Shown here piece after piece: positions 1 through 7,359 of a stretch of DNA of 18,503 nucleotides (positions within the stretch are counted from its first letter, which is position 1; the number at the start of each line of letters is the position of its first letter). Under the pieces are notes generated by a model. That model worked only from the letters and a program-made list of their open reading frames with translations. It had not been told where the DNA came from and did not search any database. Location of the stretch: NCBI GenBank assembly GCA_030833145.1, contig JAURHT010000029.1, forward strand, positions 1 through 18,503, given 5' to 3'. The DNA is from Aquirufa sp. (lineage in GTDB: Bacteria; Bacteroidota; Bacteroidia; Cytophagales; Spirosomataceae). The translations under genes were made by a program, and so were the position numbers.

Positions 1-920
1 AAACGGCTAATCAGGCGATCAACGCGGATAAACAAGCGGCTTACGAGACTTTATACCATTGTTTAGAGACGGTGGCGCAGTTAATGTCACCTATCGCACC
101 GTTCTATGGGGAGTGGTTATACAAGAATTTGACTGGGAAAGAATCGGTTCACTTGACGCATTTCGCGAAGGTAAACCCGAGCCTACAAAACCCAGCATTA
201 GAAACGTCGATGGAATTAGCACAAGGTATTTGTTCGCTGGTTCACTCGATTCGCAAGGTACATCGCTTGAAAGTGCGTCAGCCGTTAGCGCAGGTATTAG
301 TTCCTGTGTTGCAGGAATCGGTAAGAGACCAAATCCGTCGCGTGGAAGACCTGATCAAATCAGAAGTAAATGTGAAGGAAGTTAATTATTTAAATGACGC
401 GTCTGGGGTATTGAACAAGAAAGTGAAGCCTAATTTCAAGGCTCTAGGGCCTAAATTTGGTAAAGATATGAAAGTGGTCGCGGAGGCAATCACGGGAATG
501 TCATCGAACGATTTAACAGCGATTGAATCAGCGGGATCTGCTTCGATTCAAGGTTTTGAGATCGCATTAGCGGACATTGAAATCTTGACAGAGGATATGC
601 CGGGTTATTTGACAGCAAGTGAGGGTGGATTGACGATTGCGTTAGACAATACGTTAACGCCGGAATTAGTTCGTGAAGGAAATGCACGTGAATTCGTGAA
701 TCGTATCCAAAACTTGCGTAAAGATTCTGGTTTCGATGTGACAGACAAAATAAATATCCAAGTGCAGCGTTCGGACGAGGAATGGACAGCCAGCTTGAAC
801 GAATTCAAAGCCTACATCTCGCAAGAGGTGCAAGCCTTGAGTTTGGAATGGGTGGATTCGGCTTCGACTGAACTTACATTTGAGGAATCAAATCTATTCG
901 TGAATGTCACGGTAGCTTAA
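1..920 (+). CDS. ileS: Isoleucyl-tRNA synthetase, C-terminal part (5' end outside window)
   Basis: This gene charges tRNA-Ile with isoleucine in the cytoplasm. About 305 C-terminal residues are visible; the reading frame is already open at position 3 and the gene starts upstream, so the internal ATG at 72 is not a start. The visible part begins in the anticodon-binding helical domain (TVAQLMSPIAPFYGEWLYKN, then an ELAQGICSLVHSIRK-like helix and KVRQPL), typical of class Ia IleRS and ValRS. It continues into a DUF5915-like tail (KVKPNFKALGPKFGKDM). No CxxC zinc knuckle occurs in the tail, whereas the common bacterial IleRS ends in one, so this looks like the eukaryote-like IleRS2 type. Stop TAA is at 918-920, only 4 nt before the TPR gene, so the genes may be co-transcribed. 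IleRS is sure; the subtype is inferred from the tail alone. Confidence 0.93.
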   Translation, partial: TANQAINADKQAAYETLYHCLETVAQLMSPIAPFYGEWLYKNLTGKESVHLTHFAKVNPSLQNPALETSMELAQGICSLVHSIRKVHRLKVRQPLAQVLVPVLQESVRDQIRRVEDLIKSEVNVKEVNYLNDASGVLNKKVKPNFKALGPKFGKDMKVVAEAITGMSSNDLTAIESAGSASIQGFEIALADIEILTEDMPGYLTASEGGLTIALDNTLTPELVREGNAREFVNRIQNLRKDSGFDVTDKINIQVQRSDEEWTASLNEFKAYISQEVQALSLEWVDSASTELTFEESNLFVNVTVA

Positions 921-924
921 TAAT

Positions 925-1983
925 ATGCGAAAACTCACTTATTTGATTTTACTTTTAGGTGGGTTTTTTTCTGTGGCTGCGCAGTCTGAAGAACTCATGG
1001 TGGACGGGATGCGCGCCTACATGAAGGAGGATTTTGGCGAGGCGATCTTGGTTTTCGAGAAACTTGCTAAAGTGCAGACGCAGGAGCCGGCGGTCTTTTA
1101 TTATTTGGCCAAAAGCTACCTCGGCGACAAACAACTCACCTCAGCTAGAACAAATGCGGAGAAAGCACACCTATTATCGCCCTATTCCTTTGATTATGGT
1201 CTGTTGTATGGAGATTTACTCTTGGCGAACAAGGAATACAAAAAGGCATTAGCCTGTTTCGAAAATCTCTTAGCCTACGATGATCACCGCTTTGATAACG
1301 AGCCTGATATGATTCGGGTAAAGCAATTTGTCTTTTTGTCGAAAGGCGATGAGGCGAAAGAGCTGGCCGATAAAAATAAATATTACCTTGAAGCAGCGAA
1401 TTTAGGTCCCGTTCAGGAAGAACTTTGGGTGCGCATTATTCAATTAGATTGGGAATTAAATCGAAAAGAGGCGGTGGTGGAACACGCCCTAGAAGCGCTG
1501 GAGAATTATCCGCGCATGGCCCCATGGTGTTATCCGATTTTAGGCGATGCCTACCAGGCTTTAGGTAATAATTCCGCGTCGGATGCAGCTTTTGATAAAG
1601 CCTTAGCGGCTAATCCAAAGGATGACCATGTGCTGAATAATTACAGTTATTTCCTGTCAATCAGAAAAGAGAAATTGGCCTTGGCTGATTCGCTATCTGC
1701 CCGTTTAGTTGTGGATCACCCGCGCAACGGTACCTATTTAGATACCCGCGCTTGGGTTTTATATGAACTAAAACGCTATCCAGAAGCGCGCGTTGCGATG
1801 GAGGCCGCTTTGAAAGACAAAGAAAATGCCTCTGCGACTTTGTGGGAACATTATGGCGATGTGCTTTTTCGATTGAAATTAGTGGATAAAGCGCTAGACG
1901 CTTGGAAAGAAGCGCTTCGCTTAGATCCGGCCCGCGAATCTGTAGATAAAAAGATTCGATTGCGTCAAATTCCCGAAAATTGA
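925..1983 (+). CDS. Secreted tetratricopeptide-repeat protein
   Basis: This is a 352-residue protein made almost wholly of TPR-like helical pairs. Residues 1-20 (MRKLTYLILLLGGFFSVAAQ) look like a signal peptide ending in the AQ that is frequent in Bacteroidota, so the protein should act in the periplasm or at the outer membrane. Recognisable TPR signatures include FGEAILVFEKLAK (about 38-50), YKKALACFENLLAYD, ILGDAYQALGNNSASDAAF, YPEARVAMEAALKDKE and HYGDVLFRLKLVDKALDAW near the C-terminus. TPR arrays scaffold protein-protein contacts and no catalytic motif is seen. It begins 4 nt after ileS and is followed by a DUF4292 lipoprotein and an EnvC-like protein. From memory, TPR, DUF4292 and EnvC genes commonly neighbour each other in Bacteroidota, which suggests a shared envelope role. 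The exact function is unknown. Confidence 0.88.
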   Translation: MRKLTYLILLLGGFFSVAAQSEELMVDGMRAYMKEDFGEAILVFEKLAKVQTQEPAVFYYLAKSYLGDKQLTSARTNAEKAHLLSPYSFDYGLLYGDLLLANKEYKKALACFENLLAYDDHRFDNEPDMIRVKQFVFLSKGDEAKELADKNKYYLEAANLGPVQEELWVRIIQLDWELNRKEAVVEHALEALENYPRMAPWCYPILGDAYQALGNNSASDAAFDKALAANPKDDHVLNNYSYFLSIRKEKLALADSLSARLVVDHPRNGTYLDTRAWVLYELKRYPEARVAMEAALKDKENASATLWEHYGDVLFRLKLVDKALDAWKEALRLDPARESVDKKIRLRQIPEN

Positions 1984-2011
1984 GCTATTTTTGTTACCAA
2001 AATTCCTCCTT

Positions 2012-2821
2012 ATGCGGATTCTTTTCAGTCTTGTTATCCTTTCAATCTTAGGTGCCTGTGCTCCTAAGGCGACGGTAGCTCCGACGAATTCCGTACAAGT
2101 AGATACCATTCAGGTAGATTCTACTCCCGTAGTAGCCCCATTGGCTACTGTCGAAATAGCGGATCAACAGTCTGCTTCTGATGATTTGAATTTCACTTAT
2201 CTGAAGGCGAAATCGAAAGTGATGTGGAAAACGCGCTCGAACACGGACAACTACATTGTGGACATTCGGATGAAAAAAGATAGTATCATCTGGGCGAACA
2301 TTTCCGTATCGATGATTTCAGGCGCGGCGGTTTTATTCACGAAAGACCGTGTTCAATTTTACCACAAGATTAATAACGAATACACGAATCTAACCTACGA
2401 TAGTTTGAGTACGAGTTTAGGCTTTAAAGTAAGTTACGATTTGATCCAAAACATGATTGTGGGGAACCAACCTTACAAGAAAAACAATACGCGTCGCGTA
2501 GTTCGCGAGAATGAAAATTTCTTGATAAAACAGCAAGAGGGGCATGTGGAGGTCAATAATTGGGTAGGGCCTAATCGGAAGTTGAAGAAATTGTCGGTGA
2601 ATGATCTTCCATCTTCGAACAAAATGACCTTGGATTACGAGGATTTTGCGACCTTGAATTCAGCCATATTCCCTTTCTCGAGTTCGATCACCCTGGATGT
2701 GAAAAACAAAGAAAATCAGGTGAATCAGACCTTGATTACGATTAAATATTCTAAAGTAGAGTTGTTAGATACGCCTTTGGAATTTCCTTTTAAAGTACCC
2801 GCCAAACTATTAAAGCATTGA
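2012..2821 (+). CDS. DUF4292 family lipoprotein
   Basis: This is a 269-residue predicted lipoprotein. I chose the ATG at 2012 over a TTG at 1991 because it places a textbook lipoprotein signal peptide at the very N-terminus: MRILFSLVILSI followed by the lipobox LGAC, with Cys16 as the acylated residue. A Thr/Val/Ser/Pro-rich linker follows (about 17-50), then a beta-rich domain (VMWKTRSNTDNYIVDIRMKK, SIIWANISVSMISGAAVLFT) with alternating hydrophobic residues that match my memory of DUF4292. The shape, an amphipathic antiparallel sheet on a lipid anchor, resembles LolA/LolB-type lipid or lipoprotein carriers, but that is inference from pattern and not a motif match. Its stop TGA (2819-2821) overlaps the TTG start of the next gene, so the two are probably translationally coupled. 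Family assignment is likely; function is unknown. Confidence 0.82.
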   Translation: MRILFSLVILSILGACAPKATVAPTNSVQVDTIQVDSTPVVAPLATVEIADQQSASDDLNFTYLKAKSKVMWKTRSNTDNYIVDIRMKKDSIIWANISVSMISGAAVLFTKDRVQFYHKINNEYTNLTYDSLSTSLGFKVSYDLIQNMIVGNQPYKKNNTRRVVRENENFLIKQQEGHVEVNNWVGPNRKLKKLSVNDLPSSNKMTLDYEDFATLNSAIFPFSSSITLDVKNKENQVNQTLITIKYSKVELLDTPLEFPFKVPAKLLKH

Positions 2822-2822
2822 A
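2817..2822 (+). promoter_or_regulatory. TTGA stop/start overlap
   Basis: The TGA stop of the DUF4292 gene (2819-2821) shares two bases with the TTG start (2818-2820) of the EnvC-like gene. No in-frame ATG upstream would keep the signal peptide N-terminal, so a non-ATG start with translational coupling is the simplest reading. No Shine-Dalgarno sequence is visible. Confidence 0.7.
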
Positions 2823-4221
2823 ATACCTTTTCCTTCTATTCGCGTTCCTTTTAACAAGTTCATCTTTCGCACAGACAGATAAGAAAGCTGCTTTAGAGCA
2901 GCAGAAGAAAGATAATTTGTCCAAAATCAAGGAGCTTAACTCGATCATCTCTCGAACATCTAAAAAGAAAAAGGCCTCACTAGGAAAGCTGAGTGTTTTG
3001 AAGGAGCAGATCGGGGTGCAGAAAAAGCAGATTACGGTTTTAGAACAAAATCAACAAATCTTAGCAGAGGAGGCTCAAAAATTACGGAATGAAGGCGATG
3101 TGCTGAAGGCAAAATTAGAGCGACTTAAGAAGCAATATGCTTTGATGATATATGAGGCACAAAAAACATCTTCCGTTTATAATAAGATGAGTTTCTTGTT
3201 ATTGTCGAATGATATAGGAGAATTCGTGCGCCGCTTTGATTACCTACGCCATTATTCTACAAACCGCAAAAAGCAAGCAGATTTGATCTTTAAGACCCGT
3301 CAAGATTTAATGACGAAGGAGCAAAAGGTGGTCTTTAAGAAACAGGAAGAGAAAAAGGTTATTGTGGAGAAAGAAGGAGAGAAGAAGAAATTGGAAGTTC
3401 TGAAGACAAAAGAAGATCAGGTGGTTACCGTCTTAACTCAACAAGAGAAAAAGTTAAAAATCGAGTTAGAGAAAAAGAAATTGTCCGTACGCAAATTGGA
3501 CAATTTGATTGCCGGTATCGTTCAAAGAGAGATCCAAAAAAGTATTGAGCGGGAGCGCAAACTTCGCCAGGCCCGCCAAGTGAAAAAAGTGGAGGTGGTG
3601 AAGCCTGCGTTGCCTGAATTGAAGAAAGGGGAGACGACGAAGATTTTAGCGGAGAGAGAAACGGAGAAAAAAGAGTCACCTAAAGAAGAGAAAAAAGCGG
3701 CTGTAGCAGAAGCGAAGAAGCCCAAAGCGGAGCCAGCTCCAGCGCCTGCGGTTGAGGAAAAGAAAATCGAAAGCAATACCTATTACATGAACGCAGACGA
3801 GGCGAAATTAGCGAGCTCTTTCGCTGCTTTGCGCGGTCGTATGCCATTCCCGGTTCCATCTGGATTTATTTCGGATCACTTTGGTGTACATAAACATCCT
3901 TTGTTAAAAGGGGTGATGATCAATAATAATGGGATTGACATCCAAACATCACCGGGTTCCCCCGTGCATTCCGTTTATGATGGGGTTGTGCAATCGGTCG
4001 TGAATATTCCAGGTATCAATATGGTGGTGGCTATTCAGCACGGGGATTATTTCACCGTTTATAGTAAACTAGCCAATGTTTCTGTGAGTGTAGGAACGCG
4101 AGTACGAACGGGTCAACGCATAGGTTCTGTTGCCTCAGATGAGGATGGGACGGCGGAGATAAATTTCCAGGTTTGGAAGAATACGGTACGCCAAAACCCA
4201 GAATCCTGGCTTCGTCGCTAA
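2818..4221 (+). CDS. EnvC-like murein hydrolase activator with degenerate LytM (M23) domain
   Basis: This is a 467-residue secreted protein. The start is the TTG at 2818, the only start that gives the signal peptide (L/M)KYLFLLFAFLLTSSSFAQ; it overlaps the upstream stop as TTGA. Residues 21-255 are Lys/Glu-rich coiled coil, as in EnvC and FtsEX-linked activators. A charged Ala/Pro/Glu/Lys linker follows (about 256-318). Residues 340-467 form a LytM/M23 domain (FPVPSGFISDHFGVHKHPL, GSPVHSVYDGVVQSV, TVYSKL, GTRVRTGQRIGSV). The zinc ligands are lost: the HxxxD motif reads NNGID (Asn370, Asp374 kept), the usual VYAHL is VYSKL (Lys417), and HxH is EIN (Glu447, Asn449). As in E. coli EnvC, this predicts a non-enzymatic activator of cell-wall amidases during division. 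The amidase partner is not in the window. Confidence 0.9.
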   Translation: MKYLFLLFAFLLTSSSFAQTDKKAALEQQKKDNLSKIKELNSIISRTSKKKKASLGKLSVLKEQIGVQKKQITVLEQNQQILAEEAQKLRNEGDVLKAKLERLKKQYALMIYEAQKTSSVYNKMSFLLLSNDIGEFVRRFDYLRHYSTNRKKQADLIFKTRQDLMTKEQKVVFKKQEEKKVIVEKEGEKKKLEVLKTKEDQVVTVLTQQEKKLKIELEKKKLSVRKLDNLIAGIVQREIQKSIERERKLRQARQVKKVEVVKPALPELKKGETTKILAERETEKKESPKEEKKAAVAEAKKPKAEPAPAPAVEEKKIESNTYYMNADEAKLASSFAALRGRMPFPVPSGFISDHFGVHKHPLLKGVMINNNGIDIQTSPGSPVHSVYDGVVQSVVNIPGINMVVAIQHGDYFTVYSKLANVSVSVGTRVRTGQRIGSVASDEDGTAEINFQVWKNTVRQNPESWLRR

Positions 4222-6536
4222 ATTGAATACGACACTTTTAGGCTAATGTTGCGACCTTGGTCGTCTGCATAATAACGGAAGCGATTCAAGTAATCGCGGT
4301 ATGCCGCGTTCAATGCATTCGAAACGCGAAGGTTTACATCAAAACGACGCATTTTAATTCCCCAATTGAGGTTTACTAAAAAATAGCCAGCTGGCGGTTC
4401 TGCATAATCGGATCCTGTTTCCACCCGCTTCTGCTTGGATACTTGAGTAACACCTCCACTTACATAGGCATTATTTTTTTTAAAAGCATAGCGAACGAGG
4501 TACTCAAATCGATCTGCCGGAATATTGACCATATACTGATCATTTTGGGTGTCAAATGCCCGGACTAAACTCGTCTTTTGTTGGATAGAAATGCGAGCGC
4601 TTAACGCATAGCTTGCTTGGAAGTCAACACCTTGGAATCGAGCGTCAATTTGCTGATAAGTAAAAATTGGGAAAACACCCCTAACGGTTGTGGCATAAAC
4701 GGCGACGCCGTTCACAACTTCAGGTCTCAGGTAAATGAAGTTATGTATATGATTCGAATACAAACCTAGTTCAATATCCCAGCGTTCCGGTTTAAAATTA
4801 GTGCTAAGGCTGAAGTTTGTTCCCGTTTCTCCCTTTAAGTTAGGGTCTCCTATCTCGTAGGCCCCAGCGCCGTGGTGAACCCCGTTTGAGAATAACTCAT
4901 TTCCACCAGGAGCTCGGAAAGCTCGAGAAATGGTTAATTGAGATTCAGTTAATGGATCCCAGTGGTATTTTAATCCAATACTGCCCGAAAATCCACTAAA
5001 TGTCTGTTTGTTCCGTAAAATAGTAGGAGAAAAATTAGTTTTAGGGCGATGCGTTTCAATTTCTTTTGCATCAAATCGAAGCCCTGCTTCTAATTCCCAT
5101 TTCTCAGTAGCTCTTCTTTCTATCGCAAAAATTCCGATGTTTTGTAGCGAATAATTAGGTAGAAGGCTGGTAGTTAAAGTAGGGTTAGGAACTCTATTGC
5201 CAGAGGTGATGTTTCCCTGGTCTAGATAGGTGAACCCTATTTGGCCCTTCCAACTTTTATTTGAATTCGTTTCATCATAGAGGAATTCACCACTATGGGT
5301 ATTTAAATTGAAGCGAAGGGTATTAATATTTTTCCCTGCTCTGAGTACATCTAATTCCCAGCGTTCGTCTGACTGTGCAGCAGCCGTAGCGCGTAGGGTA
5401 GCGCCGTTTGGTAGGTGATAGTAGGCTTTGATTTTGGCCATATCATGCCAAACATCCTGGTTAGGGCGATCAATTCTACGGATAAATTCATCAGGCGTAA
5501 AAGCCTTCAAGGGTCTATCCCGCGCAATAGATCGTTCTAAATCCGATATATTACCGATGTGAGACCCTTCATAGATACCTATAACCGTGTGGAATCGACT
5601 AACAAAAGCCTCGGTTCCCCATAAATTCGATTTATATCCAACTGCGAAGGACACATTTTCCTCTTTTACACCGGTATTACTTAAATAGTAATCTGCCGTC
5701 TGCACATTTCCGCCGTCTTTCAAGGTGCCTTGCACACGCCAGCCCCAGCCTTTCGAACGAGGAATGCCACCTTCCAGAAGACCAGACAATACCCCTTGTC
5801 TACCATTACTGAAATAAATACTCTGAATGGAACCGTGGATAGCAGAGCTGTCCGGAAGTGCATCAGGTTCTAACATTACAATGCCACCTATCGCATCTCC
5901 ACCGTATCGAAGACCCCCGGGGCCTTTGATGACTTGAATGTTTTTAGAAACAAAAGGGTCGATTTCTGGAGCGTGCTCGCTACCCCAGTTTTGGCCTTCT
6001 TGTCTAACGCCTTGATTTAAAATAATCACTCGGCTGGAATGCAGACCATGGATGACAGGTTTAGAAACAGAACTCCCTGTTTGAAGACTTTGAACGCCTG
6101 TTAAGCCTTTTAACATCTCTCCCAGGGATAAACCGTCCTTCTGAGAGCGTTCCTCCACACTTAATGACGTTCTAGATTGTGAAGTGATTTCTTGCTTTCT
6201 TCCTTGAACGAATACCTCTTGTAAATGTTCATCATGTGTGCTTAAAAGGAAATCTTCCTCTTTTTCATCCTCCAGATTGATGATTGTCTCTATCGGATCA
6301 AAGCTAGCCATTTGACAAACTAGGGTGTAGGTACCTGGACAAAGATCGCTTATAATGAATTGGCCTTTTGCGTCCGAAATAGTCGCTTTGTTTAACCCTT
6401 TAATGTAAACATAGGCGCCAGGAACTTTTTCTTTATTCTCTTTAGAGGCTACAATGCCCTTTAGTGTACAGTGGCAATTCGTTTGTGCGAAGCCATTGAA
6501 AGAAAGGAATACTAGAAGAATAAAAAGGTGTTTCAT
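4218..6536 (-). CDS. TonB-dependent outer-membrane receptor
   Basis: This is a 772-residue receptor that imports a scarce ligand across the outer membrane using TonB/ExbBD energy. The signal peptide is MKHLFILLVFLSFNGFAQ. Residues about 22-95 form a carboxypeptidase-regulatory-like beta-sandwich (GIVASKENKEKVPGAYVYI, then DAKGQF and LCPGTYTLVC), usual in Bacteroidota receptors. The plug follows (about 110-225: SVSKPVIHGLHSSRVIIL, then VIKGPGGLRYGGDAIGGIV). The rest is a 22-strand-type barrel of alternating aromatic strands ending in LKVSYSI. There is no SusD partner, so a glycan substrate is less likely. The plug wording (VIHGLHSSRVIILN, a conserved HAPEID stretch) recalls metal-type receptors such as ZnuD, but the substrate cannot be fixed from sequence alone. 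The 3' end overlaps the convergent EnvC-like gene by 4 nt, and the start faces the sigma-factor gene. Confidence 0.93.
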   Translation of the reverse strand: MKHLFILLVFLSFNGFAQTNCHCTLKGIVASKENKEKVPGAYVYIKGLNKATISDAKGQFIISDLCPGTYTLVCQMASFDPIETIINLEDEKEEDFLLSTHDEHLQEVFVQGRKQEITSQSRTSLSVEERSQKDGLSLGEMLKGLTGVQSLQTGSSVSKPVIHGLHSSRVIILNQGVRQEGQNWGSEHAPEIDPFVSKNIQVIKGPGGLRYGGDAIGGIVMLEPDALPDSSAIHGSIQSIYFSNGRQGVLSGLLEGGIPRSKGWGWRVQGTLKDGGNVQTADYYLSNTGVKEENVSFAVGYKSNLWGTEAFVSRFHTVIGIYEGSHIGNISDLERSIARDRPLKAFTPDEFIRRIDRPNQDVWHDMAKIKAYYHLPNGATLRATAAAQSDERWELDVLRAGKNINTLRFNLNTHSGEFLYDETNSNKSWKGQIGFTYLDQGNITSGNRVPNPTLTTSLLPNYSLQNIGIFAIERRATEKWELEAGLRFDAKEIETHRPKTNFSPTILRNKQTFSGFSGSIGLKYHWDPLTESQLTISRAFRAPGGNELFSNGVHHGAGAYEIGDPNLKGETGTNFSLSTNFKPERWDIELGLYSNHIHNFIYLRPEVVNGVAVYATTVRGVFPIFTYQQIDARFQGVDFQASYALSARISIQQKTSLVRAFDTQNDQYMVNIPADRFEYLVRYAFKKNNAYVSGGVTQVSKQKRVETGSDYAEPPAGYFLVNLNWGIKMRRFDVNLRVSNALNAAYRDYLNRFRYYADDQGRNISLKVSYSI

Positions 6537-6596
6537 GTAGTTAATAGGGTTTAAAGATAGGCTAAATCCCCCTTTTATGCGAATCTTCTTTTGCCT

Positions 6597-6612
6597 AAAC
6601 GATTAATCGTTT
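6597..6612. promoter_or_regulatory. Perfect 16-bp palindrome, candidate operator
   Basis: AAACGATTAATCGTTT is a perfect palindrome, 61 nt upstream of the receptor start on one side and 120 nt upstream of the sigma-factor start on the other. With no loop bases it cannot form a good RNA hairpin, so a dimeric DNA-binding protein site is more likely than a terminator. Its position in a divergent intergenic region fits control of the receptor, the sigma factor, or both. The binding protein is unknown. Confidence 0.55.
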
Positions 6613-6651
6613 TTGTGTGGCGATGAACAGGGTTATTTTGACTATAAAATT

Positions 6652-6704
6652 TTTTGTTTAATCTTTTTTAAATTTTTTTAAACAAATTATTTGTTTTGTT
6701 TAAT
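6652..6704 (+). repeat. Two 11-bp direct repeats 42 bp apart
   Basis: TTTTGTTTAAT occurs at 6652-6662 and again at 6694-6704, and the similarity continues weakly into the following T-rich bases. The start-to-start distance of 42 bp is about four helical turns. The tract is very AT-rich, so chance is a real possibility, but the second copy lies inside the sigma-factor promoter. Confidence 0.4.
6680..6696. repeat. Inverted repeat overlapping the -33 element, candidate operator
   Basis: AAACAAAT (6680-6687), one spacer T, then ATTTGTTT (6689-6696) form a perfect 8-bp inverted repeat. It covers the TTTG taken as the -33 element of the sigma-factor promoter, a position where a bound repressor would block transcription. 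The tract is AT-rich, which lowers its significance. Confidence 0.4.
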
Positions 6705-6719
6705 ATTTTTATAAATTTG
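6690..6719 (+). promoter_or_regulatory. Bacteroidota-type promoter of the sigma-factor gene
   Basis: TTTG at 6690-6693, an 18-nt spacer and TAAATTTG at 6712-6719 match the Bacteroidota housekeeping consensus (TTG or TTTG, then TAnnTTTG). Transcription would begin near 6726, leaving a 5' leader of only about 7-16 nt before the two possible ATGs (6733 and 6742). Confidence 0.65.
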
Positions 6720-6732
6720 TTGAACAAAATAG

Positions 6733-7245
6733 ATGATCAATATGACAGCTCTTGAGTTTACTTACCAAATAGGCACTTTTTCGAAGTTTTTGCGCCCTTT
6801 CGCGTTGCGTTTGACCAAAGACGGAGATGATGCAAACGACTTAGTTCAAGATACCTTAGTAAAGGCTTTTACAAATCGGGATAAATACCAGGACGGGACG
6901 AACTTAAAGGCTTGGTTATTTACGATTATGAAGAACACGTTTATTACCCAATACCAACGAATGGTACGCCGTAATACGTTCATTGATACAACAGATAATT
7001 TACACTTCATCAACTCAATGGAATCACTGCAGGAAAACACTGCAGTGAACTCCTTTATCAGTGAGGATATTCAATCCGCCCTGGCAAAAATCGACTCTAT
7101 GTACCGCGTACCTTTTATGATGTATTTTGAGGGGTTCAAATACCATGAAATCGCGGAAGAGTTAGATTTGCCAATAGGGACGGTTAAAAATAGAATTTTT
7201 ATGGCGAGACGGGATTTGAAGAACCATCTCCACATGTACGCCTAA
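6733..7245 (+). CDS. ECF-type RNA polymerase sigma factor
   Basis: This is a 170-residue sigma-70 family protein of the extracytoplasmic-function type, which directs RNA polymerase to a dedicated promoter set. Region 2 lies at about 10-70 (FALRLTKDGDDANDLVQDTL, KAFTNRDKY, NLKAWLFTIMKN) and region 4 at about 112-168 (YRVPFMMYFEGFKYHEIAEE, then LPIGTVKNRIFMARRDL, a helix-turn-helix). A second ATG at 6742 (MTALEF) is an equally good start and would give 167 residues. No anti-sigma factor gene adjoins it: the next gene is crtI, after a terminator. Its position before crtI-crtB recalls CarQ, which controls carotenoid genes in Myxococcus, and this conserved Bacteroidota ECF type is, as I recall, often found beside crt genes. 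The link to pigment control is inference. Confidence 0.92.
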   Translation: MINMTALEFTYQIGTFSKFLRPFALRLTKDGDDANDLVQDTLVKAFTNRDKYQDGTNLKAWLFTIMKNTFITQYQRMVRRNTFIDTTDNLHFINSMESLQENTAVNSFISEDIQSALAKIDSMYRVPFMMYFEGFKYHEIAEELDLPIGTVKNRIFMARRDLKNHLHMYA

Positions 7246-7292
7246 GATTTTAAATAGGTTTTGATTAGTTTTTTGGTTAACAGAAGGAAGTT

Positions 7293-7325
7293 AAAAAGTC
7301 AGATTTTATCTGACTTTTTCTTTTT
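7293..7325 (+). terminator. Intrinsic terminator after the sigma-factor gene
   Basis: Perfect 12-bp arms (7293-7304 and 7308-7319, core AGTCAGAT/ATCTGACT) enclose a 3-nt loop and are followed by C and five Ts. The stem is GC-poor, but its length and the T tract make an intrinsic terminator. Because the arms begin with five As, it could also act on the opposite strand. It separates the sigma-factor transcript from the crt operon. Confidence 0.85.
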
Positions 7326-7329
7326 AGGC

Positions 7330-7359
7330 TTTGGGCCAAAAGAAAGATCGGTATATTTG
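7330..7359 (+). promoter_or_regulatory. Bacteroidota-type promoter of the crt operon
   Basis: TTTG at 7330-7333, an 18-nt spacer and TATATTTG at 7352-7359 match the housekeeping consensus, with the same 18-nt spacing as the sigma-factor promoter. Transcription would start near 7366, about 10 nt before the crtI ATG at 7376, so the leader is very short. Confidence 0.7.

Larger units (their letters stand above)
6537..6732. other. Divergent intergenic control region
   Basis: This 196-bp gap between the receptor and the sigma-factor gene holds a palindrome, a direct-repeat pair, an inverted repeat and one good promoter reading right. On the minus strand a weak -7-like TATCTTTA (6552-6559) could serve the receptor, but no convincing -33 partner is seen. 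No RNA gene or riboswitch is recognised. Confidence 0.6.

Noticed and set aside
59..385. 108-codon open frame at the left edge
   Set aside because: It is out of frame with the isoleucyl-tRNA synthetase, which is clearly the real coding frame through this region.
1991..2011. TTG start for the DUF4292 protein, adding seven residues
   Set aside because: It pushes the lipoprotein signal peptide inward; the ATG at 2012 gives a standard signal with the LGAC lipobox.
6597..6616. The palindrome plus T run as an intrinsic terminator
   Set aside because: The palindrome has no loop bases, is GC-poor, and lies upstream of both divergent genes, so it does not end a transcript.
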